From positions 62,001 through 126,000 of the forward strand of contig NZ_CP168030.1 of the NCBI RefSeq assembly GCF_041529975.1: a stretch of 64,000 nucleotides of DNA. The letters are read 5' to 3'. The position numbers and the translations under genes were made by a program. This document shows, piece by piece, positions 1 through 7,826 of the stretch. This DNA comes from Microbacterium maritypicum (GTDB taxonomy: Bacteria; Actinomycetota; Actinomycetes; Actinomycetales; Microbacteriaceae). The stretch's first letter is position 1. Every line of letters begins with the position of its first letter. Below the pieces are notes generated by a model. That model was given only the letters and a program-made list of their open reading frames with translations. It ran no database searches and was not told the origin of the DNA.

Positions 1-1470
1 AAGCGCTTCCTCGCCCAGCCTCCTCGCCTGCTCATCGACGGAGAGCTCGTCGAAGCCCACTCCGGGCGCACCATCGACATCGTCGACCCGGGCACGGGCG
101 CCGTCATCGCCCGGTCGGCGGCGGCGGATGCGGTGGACGCCGACCGCGCGGTGCAGGCTGCGCGTCGCGCCTTCGCACCGGATGCGCCCTGGCGGAAGAT
201 GAGCGCGCTCGATCGCGGACGGATCATCCTGCGTCTCGCCCGCCTGCTCGAGGAGCGCGCCGACGAGTTCGTGGAGCTCGAGGTGCTCGACGGAGGCAAG
301 CTCAAGGGTGCCGCCGCGAGCGTCGATCTGCCGCTCGCGATCAACCACTTCGAGTACTTCGGCGGCTGGCCGTCGAAGATCGAGGGCAACACGATCCCCG
401 TGTCCGTGACGGATGCGATGGTGCGCACCGAACGTGTCCCGGTCGGAGTCGTCGCGCAGATCGTGCCCTGGAACTATCCGCTGCTCATGGGTGTGTGGAA
501 GATCGCTCCCGCGCTCGCCGCGGGCTGCACGATCGTCATGAAGCCCGCCGAGAACACCCCGCTGTCTCTGCTGCGCCTCGGGCAGCTCGCGCTCGAAGCG
601 GGCATGCCGAAGGGCGTCCTCAACATCCTCACCGGATACGGTGCCGAGGCCGGCGAGGCGCTCGTCGACCACCCCGACGTCGACAAGGTGGCCTTCACCG
701 GATCTACGGCTGTGGGTACGCGCATCGCCCAGCGTGCCGCTCCGATGGTGAAGAGAGTGACACTGGAGCTCGGCGGCAAGAGCCCGAACATCATCTTCGA
801 CGACAGCCCGGTCGAAGAGGCGGCGGCCGCTGCGGCCAGCGCGATCTTCTTCAACGCCGGTCAGGCCTGTGCGGCGGGCTCGCGGCTGTACGTGCAGAAG
901 CGCTCGTACGACGACGTGGTCGGTCGGCTCGCCGACATCGCCTCGTCGATGACGGTCGGCCATGGCTTCGACCCGTCGGCGCAGATCGGGCCGGTCATCT
1001 CCACCCGTCAGCACGAGCGCGTGCTCGGCTACATCGACGGCGCTCAGGAGCAGGGGGCCACGGTCGCCGCGGGAGGATCCGCCTTCCCCGATGCCGCGAT
1101 CCCCGGTGGCTTCTACATCCGTCCGACCGTGCTGACCGACGTGGACGACACCTTCACCGCCGTGCGTGAAGAGATCTTCGGCCCCGTCGTGGTGGCGCAG
1201 CCCTTCGACGACATCGACGAGATCGCGCGCCGGGCGAACGACTCGCCCTACGGCCTCGCGGCGGGCATCTGGACGCGCGACATCAGCAAGGCGAACCGAC
1301 TCGCACGACTCCTGCAGGCGGGAACCGTCTACATCAACATGTATGGTGCGACCGATGCGGCCGCCCCCTTCGGCGGATTCAAGATGTCGGGCTACGGCAG
1401 GGACATGGGCCACGCCAACCTGGAGTCGTACCTGGAGACGCGCACGGTCTGGACCAACCTGGCGCACTGA
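1..1470 (+). CDS. Aldehyde dehydrogenase, 5'-partial
   Basis: NAD(P)-dependent aldehyde dehydrogenase oxidising an aldehyde to its acid in the cytoplasm. The frame is open from base 1 and already reads family-like sequence (RLLIDGELV), so the true start lies before the window; 489 codons are visible. The general-base glutamate (codon 256, LELGGKSP) and the catalytic cysteine (codon 290, NAGQACAAG) are 34 residues apart, as the family requires. The cofactor motif FTGSTAVG and the C-terminal PFGGFKMSG are also present. The substrate cannot be read from sequence; betaine-aldehyde or phenylacetaldehyde-type enzymes look similar. The stop lies 9 bp from the end of the convergent MFS gene. Confidence 0.95.
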   Translation, partial: KRFLAQPPRLLIDGELVEAHSGRTIDIVDPGTGAVIARSAAADAVDADRAVQAARRAFAPDAPWRKMSALDRGRIILRLARLLEERADEFVELEVLDGGKLKGAAASVDLPLAINHFEYFGGWPSKIEGNTIPVSVTDAMVRTERVPVGVVAQIVPWNYPLLMGVWKIAPALAAGCTIVMKPAENTPLSLLRLGQLALEAGMPKGVLNILTGYGAEAGEALVDHPDVDKVAFTGSTAVGTRIAQRAAPMVKRVTLELGGKSPNIIFDDSPVEEAAAAAASAIFFNAGQACAAGSRLYVQKRSYDDVVGRLADIASSMTVGHGFDPSAQIGPVISTRQHERVLGYIDGAQEQGATVAAGGSAFPDAAIPGGFYIRPTVLTDVDDTFTAVREEIFGPVVVAQPFDDIDEIARRANDSPYGLAAGIWTRDISKANRLARLLQAGTVYINMYGATDAAAPFGGFKMSGYGRDMGHANLESYLETRTVWTNLAH

Positions 1471-1479
1471 TGTCGCCGA

Positions 1480-2691
1480 TCATCCCCGCTGCGTGATCGG
1501 GCCCGAGTGGCGTGCTGAGTCCGGCTCGCCACTCCGGGGCTTCCCGACGAAGGGAAGTCCGAGTCGCCACGCGACGAGAGCCGCGGCGGCGAACACCGCG
1601 CCCAGGATCGAGGATCCGGCCCATCCCCACGCGCTGAAGGAGACGGTCGTGGTGACGGCGCCGACGGCAGACCCCAGCGAGTAGAAGACCATGTACCCGC
1701 CGATGGTCGTGGAGACTCGATCCGGATGCAGCGCGGTGAGAGTGTGCTGGTTGCTGACGTGCACGGCCTGAACCGCGAAGTCGAGCACGACGATGCCGAC
1801 GATCAGCAGCGTCAGTGACCAGGGGAGCTGTGCGATCAGCACCCAGGAGACGATCAGGGCGAGGAGTGCGAGTCCGGTGACGCGATTCGCCTCCCCGCCG
1901 TCCGCCCAGCGGCCCGCGCGAACGGCGCCCAGAGCACCCGTCAGGCCGGCGAGGCCGAAGAACCCGATCTGCGTCTCGGAGAGCTCCCAGGGCGCGTCCG
2001 ACAGAGGAAGCGCCATTCCGCTCCAGAGCGTTCCGAACGAGGCGAAGAGGAAGAAGGCGATCGCGCCGCGGCTGAGGAAGACGGGTTCGGTGAGCAGGCG
2101 GCCGATGCCTCCGACGAGGTCTGCATATCGACGGGCGGGTGGACGCACGTCGGTGGGCAGTAGACGTAGTGCTGCGACCCCCAACACGATCGAGAGGGCC
2201 GCGAGGACGACGTAGACGCTGCGCCACCCCCAGAGATCGGCCATCATGCCGGCGATCAGCCGCGACCCGAGGATGCCGACCACCACGCCCGACGTCACGA
2301 AGCCCAGGTTCCGTCCGCGCTCGCCGGGATCCGACACCGCTGCGGCGTAGGCCACGGTCGTCTGCACGACGACGGCGAAGATCCCCGTGAGTGTGAGGCC
2401 GGCGAACGCGACGCCCGCGGCCGGGGCGACTGCGACCGCGAGCATCCCGGCGGCCACGAGGCCGAGATGGAGGGCGATCAGCCTCCGCCTGTCGAAGCGG
2501 TCGCCGAGGGGAACGAGCAGGACGAGTCCCACGAGGTAGCCCAGCTGTCCCGCCGACACCAGCCAGCCGAGCGCATCGGTCGGCAGCTGAAGGTCTCGCC
2601 CCATCTGCGCGAGCACGGGCTGCGCGGCATAGACCGTCGCGACGGCGACGGCGCAGATGGCGGCCAGCAGTGTCTTCTTCCGGAGATCCAC
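1480..2691 (-). CDS. MFS transporter
   Basis: Major facilitator protein of 403 residues with about 12 hydrophobic segments, probably a drug or metabolite:proton antiporter in the inner membrane. The loop after the second segment carries the MFS motif A pattern (GDRFDRRRL). The start is GTG, chosen because AAGGA lies 6 nt upstream. It is divergent from an HxlR-type regulator, and the 78-bp gap holds two inverted repeats, so control by that regulator is likely. The substrate is unknown. Confidence 0.85.
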   Translation of the reverse strand: MDLRKKTLLAAICAVAVATVYAAQPVLAQMGRDLQLPTDALGWLVSAGQLGYLVGLVLLVPLGDRFDRRRLIALHLGLVAAGMLAVAVAPAAGVAFAGLTLTGIFAVVVQTTVAYAAAVSDPGERGRNLGFVTSGVVVGILGSRLIAGMMADLWGWRSVYVVLAALSIVLGVAALRLLPTDVRPPARRYADLVGGIGRLLTEPVFLSRGAIAFFLFASFGTLWSGMALPLSDAPWELSETQIGFFGLAGLTGALGAVRAGRWADGGEANRVTGLALLALIVSWVLIAQLPWSLTLLIVGIVVLDFAVQAVHVSNQHTLTALHPDRVSTTIGGYMVFYSLGSAVGAVTTTVSFSAWGWAGSSILGAVFAAAALVAWRLGLPFVGKPRSGEPDSARHSGPITQRG

Positions 2692-2699
2692 ACAAGTCC

Positions 2700-2756
2700 T
2701 TTGGTTTCAAATTGCTACCAAAGTGACCGTAGGGCATACTGGTTGCAGATTGCAAC
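2700..2756. promoter_or_regulatory. Divergent promoter region with two operator-like repeats
   Basis: TTTGGT at 2700-2705 pairs with ACCAAA at 2717-2722 (11-bp spacer). GTTGCA at 2742-2747 pairs with TGCAAC at 2751-2756 (3-bp spacer). A plausible plus-strand promoter is TTGCTA at 2712-2717 and CATACT at 2735-2740, spacer 17, start near 2747. The second repeat would then cover the transcription start, as expected for autoregulation by the HxlR protein. Assignment of the repeats to that protein is inference. Confidence 0.5.
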
Positions 2757-2769
2757 TCTTGGAGATCTC

Positions 2770-3213
2770 ATGAGCGATGCCCCCGATCGTCCGCAGTGGA
2801 CCGATCCGACCTGTCCCGTCGCGCGCACCGTCGACCTGGTCGGCGACCGCTGGAGCATGCTGATCATCCGCGATGCCATGGACGGCGCCCGCACGTTCAC
2901 CGACTTCCAGCAGCGCACGGGGATCGCGCGCAATATCCTCGCCGACAGGCTCCGCCGCCTCGCCGCGTACGGGCTCGTCGAGCAGGTCGATGCTCCCCCG
3001 GCCAAGCGGAAGCACTATGAACTGACCGCTGCCGGCGAGGAGCTCTTCCCGGTGATCCTCGCCCTGCGGGGTTGGGGAGAGCGCCATGCCTTCGTTGCCG
3101 GGGAAGCTCATTCAACTCTCGTCGATGCGGCGGGTGAGCGGGTGGTCGCATCTGCGCCCCTCGGCGCCGACGGTGCGCCGCTGACCAGTGGGAACACCCG
3201 CGTCGTGAGGTGA
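2770..3213 (+). CDS. HxlR-family winged-helix regulator
   Basis: Transcription factor of 147 residues. The N-terminal half matches the HxlR family: conserved cysteine (DPTCPVARTVDLVGDRWS), then a winged helix (FTDFQQRTGIARNILADRLRRL) and a wing before KRKHYELTAAG. The C-terminal 35 residues are variable. GGAG at 2761-2764 sets the ATG. The gene diverges from an MFS exporter, which is the usual arrangement for an HxlR repressor and its target. The effector is unknown; HxlR proteins often sense reactive electrophiles through the conserved cysteine. Confidence 0.9.
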   Translation: MSDAPDRPQWTDPTCPVARTVDLVGDRWSMLIIRDAMDGARTFTDFQQRTGIARNILADRLRRLAAYGLVEQVDAPPAKRKHYELTAAGEELFPVILALRGWGERHAFVAGEAHSTLVDAAGERVVASAPLGADGAPLTSGNTRVVR

Positions 3214-3240
3214 GTGCGTCCTGCCTTCGCGACGAAGTCG

Positions 3241-3268
3241 GCCCGGTAGGACCCTGGGTCCGGGCTTT
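3241..3268 (+). terminator. Hairpin after the HxlR gene
   Basis: GGACCC (3249-3254), T, GGGTCC (3256-3261), extended by GCCC (3241-3244) pairing with GGGC (3262-3265) across a four-base bulge and followed by TTT. A short intrinsic terminator is plausible. Confidence 0.45.
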
Positions 3269-3338
3269 AGGGCGCTGCTCTGCGGTTTCTGACAGGGTGG
3301 AACGCAGGACCTGCCCCTGGACGATGAAGCGGTGAACG

Positions 3339-3989
3339 ATGAGTGGACCTGATTCCCCGGTGATCGGGGTCGACGACGCACCGTCGCGGTGGTCACCATG
3401 GTGGCTGGCATCCGGAGCGCTGTTCATGGCCTCGGCCCTGCTGGCCGCGTTCCGCAGTCTTCCGGGTTCACTTGACCTGGGTGCTCTCAGCGGGGTCTCG
3501 ACCGCGGTGACACTGACCTTCAGTCTCGCGCTCGTCGCCGCCGGCGTCGGAGCTGCGCGCCACGACGACACCCTCCGCCTGCCGAGGGCAGCGATCATCT
3601 CGCTCTTCCTCCTCGCCGTCTGGCTCCCCGTGGCCCCGCCAGCGCTGACCGCTTCATTCGGAATCGCCTCGGCGGCACCGCTCTACCTGAACGCTCTCGT
3701 CGAGCTGGGGCTGAGCGGTGCGATCGTCGCCGGAGTCCTCCGCAGTCCGCTGCCGAAACCCTGGAGGTTCATTCCGGCGATTGCGCTCGCCGCCGTGGTC
3801 TTCGGGTCGCTGCTCCAGGGCGCCTTCCTGTCCGGCAGTGTGACCGACCAAGGCGCGATGATCCTCGTCTCGAACGTGCTGACCTTGGCGCGCATCCTCG
3901 CCACCGGAGCGCTGGGCGCCGTGGCGCTCCGGGCCGCGCGTTCGCGTGCCGGGTCAGTGGTCGTGTTCGGGGGATCGGTCGCGTCCTGA
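3339..3989 (+). CDS. Integral membrane protein of unknown function
   Basis: Protein of 216 residues with about six hydrophobic segments (roughly 23-42, 53-70, 83-101, 113-131, 141-160, 170-193) and short polar ends. No enzyme or transporter motif is recognised. The hydrophobicity, codon usage and ATG start support a real gene. It stands alone between the HxlR gene and a minus-strand pair of small genes. It could be a DUF998- or DUF4386-like membrane protein, but I cannot confirm this. Confidence 0.6.
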   Translation: MSGPDSPVIGVDDAPSRWSPWWLASGALFMASALLAAFRSLPGSLDLGALSGVSTAVTLTFSLALVAAGVGAARHDDTLRLPRAAIISLFLLAVWLPVAPPALTASFGIASAAPLYLNALVELGLSGAIVAGVLRSPLPKPWRFIPAIALAAVVFGSLLQGAFLSGSVTDQGAMILVSNVLTLARILATGALGAVALRAARSRAGSVVVFGGSVAS

Positions 3990-4011
3990 ACCCCGGCCGG
4001 CGGCCCGTTCG

Positions 4012-4314
4012 TCAGGCGACAGTGAGGTACCCGCTCGAGGAGTCGTCCTCGACGAGGGTGTATGACAGCACTCCGTCTCCGTGCGCTCGCGTTCGGCGCC
4101 ACACTCGCTCGTGACCGCCGGTGGCGTAGTCGAGGACGATCCATCGGGGCGCCTCGGGATCACGTCGACCGACGATGTAGGAGACGCTGCCGAGCCCGGT
4201 CGAGCAGAGGTGCGCGACGAACTGATCGGCAGCCGGTCTCTTCGGCGGCGTGCGGCACAGGTCCGTCGGGCGGATGCGCAGGGTCAGGTCCGCCTGCGCC
4301 GGCCGGGCCTTCAC
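4012..4314 (-). CDS. Small protein of unknown function (translationally coupled)
   Basis: A 100-residue protein beginning VKARPAQADLTLRIRP and ending in an acidic SGYLTVA tail. The GTG start overlaps the stop of the upstream 88-residue gene by four bases (GTGA), so the pair is probably translated together. A WIVLDYATGGHERVWRRT segment looks like a small beta-rich fold. A longer reading from further upstream would run through the 88-residue gene in another frame, so the short form is preferred. No family is recognised. Confidence 0.55.
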   Translation of the reverse strand: MKARPAQADLTLRIRPTDLCRTPPKRPAADQFVAHLCSTGLGSVSYIVGRRDPEAPRWIVLDYATGGHERVWRRTRAHGDGVLSYTLVEDDSSSGYLTVA

Positions 4315-4577
4315 GCGGCACCCCCGGCACGGGCGCCCAGCTCGGCGAGATCGCGGAGGCCGTGCGCGTCGAGATAGGCGCGGATCGTGTCCTGGACGAT
4401 GCGGATCTGCGACTCGTTTCCCATGGCGGCCTGCATCGCGCCCATCGTGGGCGTCGGCTTGCCGTTCACGCGTTCGAGCGCCTCCCACACGATGTCTTCG
4501 CGTGAGCCGCGGCCCATCGAGTGCGGCATCGAACTGAACACCGGGTTCGGCTTCCAGCCGGATCGGGTCTCTTCCAT
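4311..4577 (-). CDS. Small conserved-looking protein of unknown function
   Basis: An 88-residue protein (MEETRSGWKPNPVFSSMPHS...). The ATG at 4577 has AGAGGA seven bases upstream, which rules out the longer reading that starts at 4643. The middle contains a predicted helix (EDIVWEALERVNG) and an alternating GAMQAAMG segment. It is first of a two-gene coupled unit. The function is unknown. Confidence 0.55.
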   Translation of the reverse strand: MEETRSGWKPNPVFSSMPHSMGRGSREDIVWEALERVNGKPTPTMGAMQAAMGNESQIRIVQDTIRAYLDAHGLRDLAELGARAGGAA

Positions 4578-4773
4578 CAGCGGTTCCTCTCGTCTCGCCG
4601 GACGCGGTCGAATGCGGGTGCACTCGGTCTCGTGCGCGGGCACGCCGAATAGCCCTGGGGCGAGGTGCCCCGGTGGACGGCGCGCGGTCCTGCGGCCAGG
4701 GGTCTTCCCGAAGACTGTCGGATGTCGACGCGGGAAGGACGATCTGGCCGTCCGGTTCCCTCCGACCGTATCA

Positions 4774-4800
4774 CGTTATTTTGAGTCATTCAAAATAACG
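4774..4800. promoter_or_regulatory. Perfect AT-rich inverted repeat, operator candidate
   Basis: CGTTATTTTGA (4774-4784) and TCAAAATAACG (4790-4800) are exact reverse complements around GTCAT. The TTGA-N5-TCAA core resembles MarR- or TetR-type sites. It lies about 200 bp upstream of the coupled small genes and 17 bp from the terminator of the SDR gene. The AT-rich composition stands out in the local GC-rich sequence. Confidence 0.5.
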
Positions 4801-4819
4801 ACGACGATGAAATGCGAAA

Positions 4820-4846
4820 GGGCCCGATCCGCTGCGGATCGGGCCC
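4820..4846 (-). terminator. Intrinsic terminator of the SDR gene
   Basis: GGGCCCGATCC (4820-4830) and GGATCGGGCCC (4836-4846) form a perfect 11-bp stem with a GCTGC loop. Read on the minus strand, the stem is followed by TTTCGCATTT, a fair U-rich tail. It lies 16 bp beyond the SDR stop codon. Confidence 0.8.
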
Positions 4847-4862
4847 GGTCATCCCCTGCGCG

Positions 4863-5666
4863 TCAGCGTCGAGGGGCGTCGTTCCACGACCAGATGTCGT
4901 CGCCGCGGAGCACTGCGTCGGCGCCCCCGTCGCAATAGATGGTCTGGCCGGCCATGTGGGTGTTGGCCGGGCTCGTCAGCCACATCAGCAGTTCGGCGAT
5001 GGACGACGCCGGCTGGTGGTAGTTGAGCGGCATCGGCACCGCGGCGTCGACCTGCGCCAGACCCTCCGGGTTCCCGAGCAGCCCTGCCGTCATCGGCGTG
5101 GTGACGGTGCCGGGGGCGACGGCGTTCAGCGGAATCCCGGCGCCGGCCCATGCCGGTGTCACGGATTCGCGGCGGACCCAGCGCGACAGTGCGCGCTTGC
5201 TCGACGAGTAGTTCAGGAATCCGGCCTCCGGGGTGGTCGCGAGCTGGTCGCCGATCTCGAGCGCCAGCGTCTCGTCGCCGCTCAGCGCGGCGTCGACGAG
5301 TTCGGCCGATACCGGCTGCAGCGAGGCCATCGACGAGACCACGGCGGCGCGCGGCTGGTCCGCCAGGCTCAACGTCGGCTGAAGCGCTTCCAGGAACTCG
5401 GTCACGCCGAAGTAGTTGATGGCCATCGTCTTCGAGATCGGCGCGGCGATGCCGGCGCACGCGATCACCGCGTCGATCATGCCGCCGGCGGCCGTGATGG
5501 CCGCTTCCGCCGCCGCCCGGCGGCCGTCGGGGGTCGACAGGTCGCCGGAGACCTCGACGCCGGCGAGGTCCACGCCGATGACGGTGTGTCCCTGCGCGCG
5601 GAGCAGCTGAGCAGTGGTGGCGCCGATGCCGGATGCGGCGCCCGTGATGACGTAGGTGCGTGTCAT
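4863..5666 (-). CDS. SDR-family oxidoreductase
   Basis: Short-chain dehydrogenase/reductase of 267 residues, a soluble NAD(P)H enzyme. The Rossmann motif TGAASGIG is at residues 8-15, CAGIA stands in place of NNAG, and the active-site YSSSK supplies the catalytic Tyr and Lys. The sequence resembles hydroxysteroid dehydrogenase/carbonyl reductases of the SDR family, but the substrate is not predictable. The ATG overlaps the stop of the MarR gene by four bases (ATGA), so the two are co-translated, and the MarR protein presumably controls this enzyme. Confidence 0.88.
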   Translation of the reverse strand: MTRTYVITGAASGIGATTAQLLRAQGHTVIGVDLAGVEVSGDLSTPDGRRAAAEAAITAAGGMIDAVIACAGIAAPISKTMAINYFGVTEFLEALQPTLSLADQPRAAVVSSMASLQPVSAELVDAALSGDETLALEIGDQLATTPEAGFLNYSSSKRALSRWVRRESVTPAWAGAGIPLNAVAPGTVTTPMTAGLLGNPEGLAQVDAAVPMPLNYHQPASSIAELLMWLTSPANTHMAGQTIYCDGGADAVLRGDDIWSWNDAPRR

Positions 5667-6163
5667 GTTTCCTCCTGAGTTGATGGGACGGTGTCGGGTG
5701 GAACGGGGGAGACCGTCGCTCGAGACGCTCCCGGCAGCGCGACGACGAAACGACTGAGGCTGGTCTGGAAGTCCGCGATCTCGTGCGGAGTCCAGCCCGC
5801 GAGGGCCTCTCCCACCATCTGCTGCCCAGCGGCCACGAGTCGCGCATATGATTCGATGCCGTCATCCGTCAACCGGACCACGACCGTGCGTCCGGAGCGG
5901 ATTCGATCGAAGAGCCCCTGGGCGGACATGCGGGAGACGAGCTTCGAAGCGGTCGGGCGCGACAGAGACGCTCGTTCGGCGAGCTCGCTGAATCCGAGGG
6001 AGCCGCCGCCCGCACCGACCGTGTACAGCGCGCGGACCTCGGTGGCATCCAGAGGGGCGTCGAGCTCCGCGGCGACCGAAGCCTGCAGGTCGTTGCGGCT
6101 CCATTCGGCCACCACCCGCACGAGCGAGTCACGGATGCTCTCGATCTCTCTGTCGATCGCCAC
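5663..6163 (-). CDS. MarR-family regulator
   Basis: A 166-residue winged-helix protein: recognition region LGFSELAERASLSRPTASKLVSRM followed by the wing RSGRTVVVRLTDDG. It starts at GTG 6163. A -10 element (TATTGT, minus strand) ends seven bases before this codon, so the mRNA may be leaderless. It is the first gene of a MarR-SDR operon. The C-terminal 25 residues are low-complexity. A 7-bp inverted repeat over the promoter suggests autorepression. Confidence 0.85.
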   Translation of the reverse strand: MAIDREIESIRDSLVRVVAEWSRNDLQASVAAELDAPLDATEVRALYTVGAGGGSLGFSELAERASLSRPTASKLVSRMSAQGLFDRIRSGRTVVVRLTDDGIESYARLVAAGQQMVGEALAGWTPHEIADFQTSLSRFVVALPGASRATVSPVPPDTVPSTQEET

Positions 6164-6169
6164 AGTTCG

Positions 6170-6200
6170 ACAATATCAGCTCAGTTGCGTGAGGCAACTG
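6170..6200 (-). promoter_or_regulatory. marR promoter and operator
   Basis: On the minus strand TTGCCT (6197-6192) and TATTGT (6175-6170) are 16 bp apart, giving a start at 6163, the G of the GTG codon. CAGTTGC (6182-6188) and GCAACTG (6194-6200) are a perfect inverted repeat overlapping the -35 box. The layout fits a self-repressed leaderless promoter. Confidence 0.55.
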
Positions 6201-6204
6201 TTGA

Positions 6205-6534
6205 TGCCGCGCATCCGGGAGTGGCGGGCGACCTTCCCTGGTGCTCCCGAATGACGGTGTGATCAGCGTGACGATCACCACGCCCGCGAGCGAGGGAGCC
6301 GAACCGCCGACCTCTCAGGTCGCCGCGATCACGAACGTGTACCCGGTGCTGCCTCCGGATCCGACTCCGGATGGCGGCGGCGGTGACGGCGGCGCGATGC
6401 CGGCGACCGGGCTGGACGGGTCCTCCGCGTCGTTGTACGCCGCGCTCGGAGCACTCCTCCTCTTGGCGGGAGCTGTCCTGATCCGCCGGCGACGGGGCGA
6501 TCTGGTCGGTCGGGGGGTCAGTCCTCAGGAATGA
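6205..6534 (+). pseudogene. Remnant of an LPXTG-like wall-anchored protein
   Basis: The frame encodes only the tail of a surface protein: a beta-rich stretch (GVISVTITTPASEG), a Pro/Gly linker, the sortase motif MPATG, a hydrophobic helix (LYAALGALLLLAGAVLI) and RRRR. There is no signal peptide. A stop codon at 6202 precedes it, and the only available start is a GTG at 6241 with no ribosome-binding site. This fits the 3' end of a gene whose body has been deleted. It could instead be a short expressed protein, which is less likely without an export signal. Confidence 0.6.
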
Positions 6535-7045
6535 CGATCATGCTGAGGCCGACCCGGCGCCGCCCCTCGCCCTGCTCTGTCGTGTAGGGAGCGATCAGCG
6601 TGGCCAGTCCGGCTTGCAGTTGCTCCAGCGCGGCCTCGTCCACATAGAGCGGGACGGAGCCGAAGCCGAGGAAGCCACGCGCGCCCGGAGCCTCCTGGTC
6701 GGCGAAGCGGTCGAATCGGCCGGCGAGATCGCCGAGAAACGTGAGGAATGCGGAACGGAGCTGCAGGTCGCTCATCGCCTGCAGCTCGGCCTCCGGCACG
6801 TGCGCCATACGGTCGCCGAGGGTGAGCGTGCGCTCGGTCGTGCCCCGCACTTTCCGCTCTTTCGCCACGGCGAGGACGCCGGCGTCGATGAGGGCGGCGA
6901 CATGCCGGTAGAGCGTGGGCTGCGACACGTCGGGGATCGCGTCGCGGAGCTCGGCGGTCGTCAGGTCGCGTCCGCCGAGCTGCTGGACGATGCGGATGCG
7001 TACGGGGTGCAGGATGACGTCGGCGATCGAAGTCTCTGGGGTCAC
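6518..7045 (-). CDS. ArsR-like winged-helix regulator of the ABC exporter
   Basis: A 175-residue HTH protein. The N-terminal domain (residues 5-75) has the ArsR/HTH_20 layout LHPVRIRIVQQLGG, LTTAELRDAIPDVSQPTLYRHVAAL, and a wing. The C-terminal half is a helical domain probably used for ligand binding or dimerisation. The start is GTG, with GGAGG eight bases upstream. It diverges from an ABC transporter pair; the shared 70-bp gap carries a perfect palindrome. Its end overlaps the anchored-protein remnant by 17 bp. Confidence 0.85.
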   Translation of the reverse strand: MTPETSIADVILHPVRIRIVQQLGGRDLTTAELRDAIPDVSQPTLYRHVAALIDAGVLAVAKERKVRGTTERTLTLGDRMAHVPEAELQAMSDLQLRSAFLTFLGDLAGRFDRFADQEAPGARGFLGFGSVPLYVDEAALEQLQAGLATLIAPYTTEQGEGRRRVGLSMIVIPED

Positions 7046-7059
7046 GGGACGCCTCCATT

Positions 7060-7076
7060 ATTATCACTGTGATAAT
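7060..7076. promoter_or_regulatory. Palindromic operator between regulator and ABC genes
   Basis: ATTATCAC, T, GTGATAAT is a perfect palindrome of 8-bp arms, AT-rich and 15 bp from the regulator start. It has the size and symmetry of ArsR-family operators and would control both divergent transcripts. Confidence 0.65.
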
Positions 7077-7115
7077 GTTCTCGTTCTGTAGTCAGTTTAC
7101 GGGGAGGGATCAGAT

Positions 7116-7826
7116 ATGGCAGCCATCGAGGTCACGGGTGTGACCAAGCGCTACGGCACGGTCGAGGCGGTGTGCGACGCCGACTTCGCCGCCGAGAAAG
7201 GTCGCATCACGGGTCTTCTCGGTGCGAACGGCGCGGGCAAGTCGACGACACTGCGGGTGCTGCTCGGACTGGCCCGCCCCGATGCCGGGTCCTCGCTCAT
7301 CGACGGCGTCCCCTACCGAGCGCTGCACGCGCCCGCGCGCACGGTGGGTGCGCTGATCGACATCGCCGGCGCGAACCCGAGGATGACCGCCCGCGCGCAC
7401 CTGCGCACGTACGCCGCTCTCAGTCGGCTGCCGAAGACGCGTGTCGAGCAGGCTCTCGCCGAAGTCGGCGCTCTCGAGTACGCCGACCGACGCATCGGGA
7501 CGTTCTCGACCGGGATGCGCCAGCGCCTCGGGCTGGCGACCGCCCTCCTCGGAGAGCCCGAGATCCTCGTGCTCGATGAGCCGCTCAACGGACTCGACCC
7601 CGCGGGGATCGCCTGGCTCCGCTCCTTCCTCCGCGACTTCGCCGACGCCGGGGGGACGGTTCTGCTGTCGTCGCACGTGCTGAACGAGCTCGAGCACACG
7701 GTCGACGACGTCGTGGTGCTCGACCGGGGCCGCGTCCGCTGGTCCGGGACGCTCGCCGAGACGATCTCCGGGCGCGAGTCGCTCGAGGCGGCCTTCCTGC
7801 AGATCACCCAGGAGGTGGCGGCGTGA
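7116..7826 (+). CDS. ABC transporter ATP-binding protein
   Basis: A 236-residue nucleotide-binding subunit. Walker A GANGAGKST (about residues 36-44), signature FSTGMRQRLG, Walker B ILVLDEP and the H-loop SSH are all intact. The sequence resembles the CcmA/bacitracin-type exporters. GGGGAGGG precedes the ATG. It is followed by its permease with a four-base GTGA overlap and preceded by a divergent ArsR-like regulator, making a compact drug- or peptide-responsive exporter. Confidence 0.93.
   Translation: MAAIEVTGVTKRYGTVEAVCDADFAAEKGRITGLLGANGAGKSTTLRVLLGLARPDAGSSLIDGVPYRALHAPARTVGALIDIAGANPRMTARAHLRTYAALSRLPKTRVEQALAEVGALEYADRRIGTFSTGMRQRLGLATALLGEPEILVLDEPLNGLDPAGIAWLRSFLRDFADAGGTVLLSSHVLNELEHTVDDVVVLDRGRVRWSGTLAETISGRESLEAAFLQITQEVAA

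Noticed and set aside
5691..6254. Plus-strand frame opposite the MarR gene
   Set aside because: It is the complement of a gene with a clear winged helix, has no motif and lacks a ribosome-binding site.
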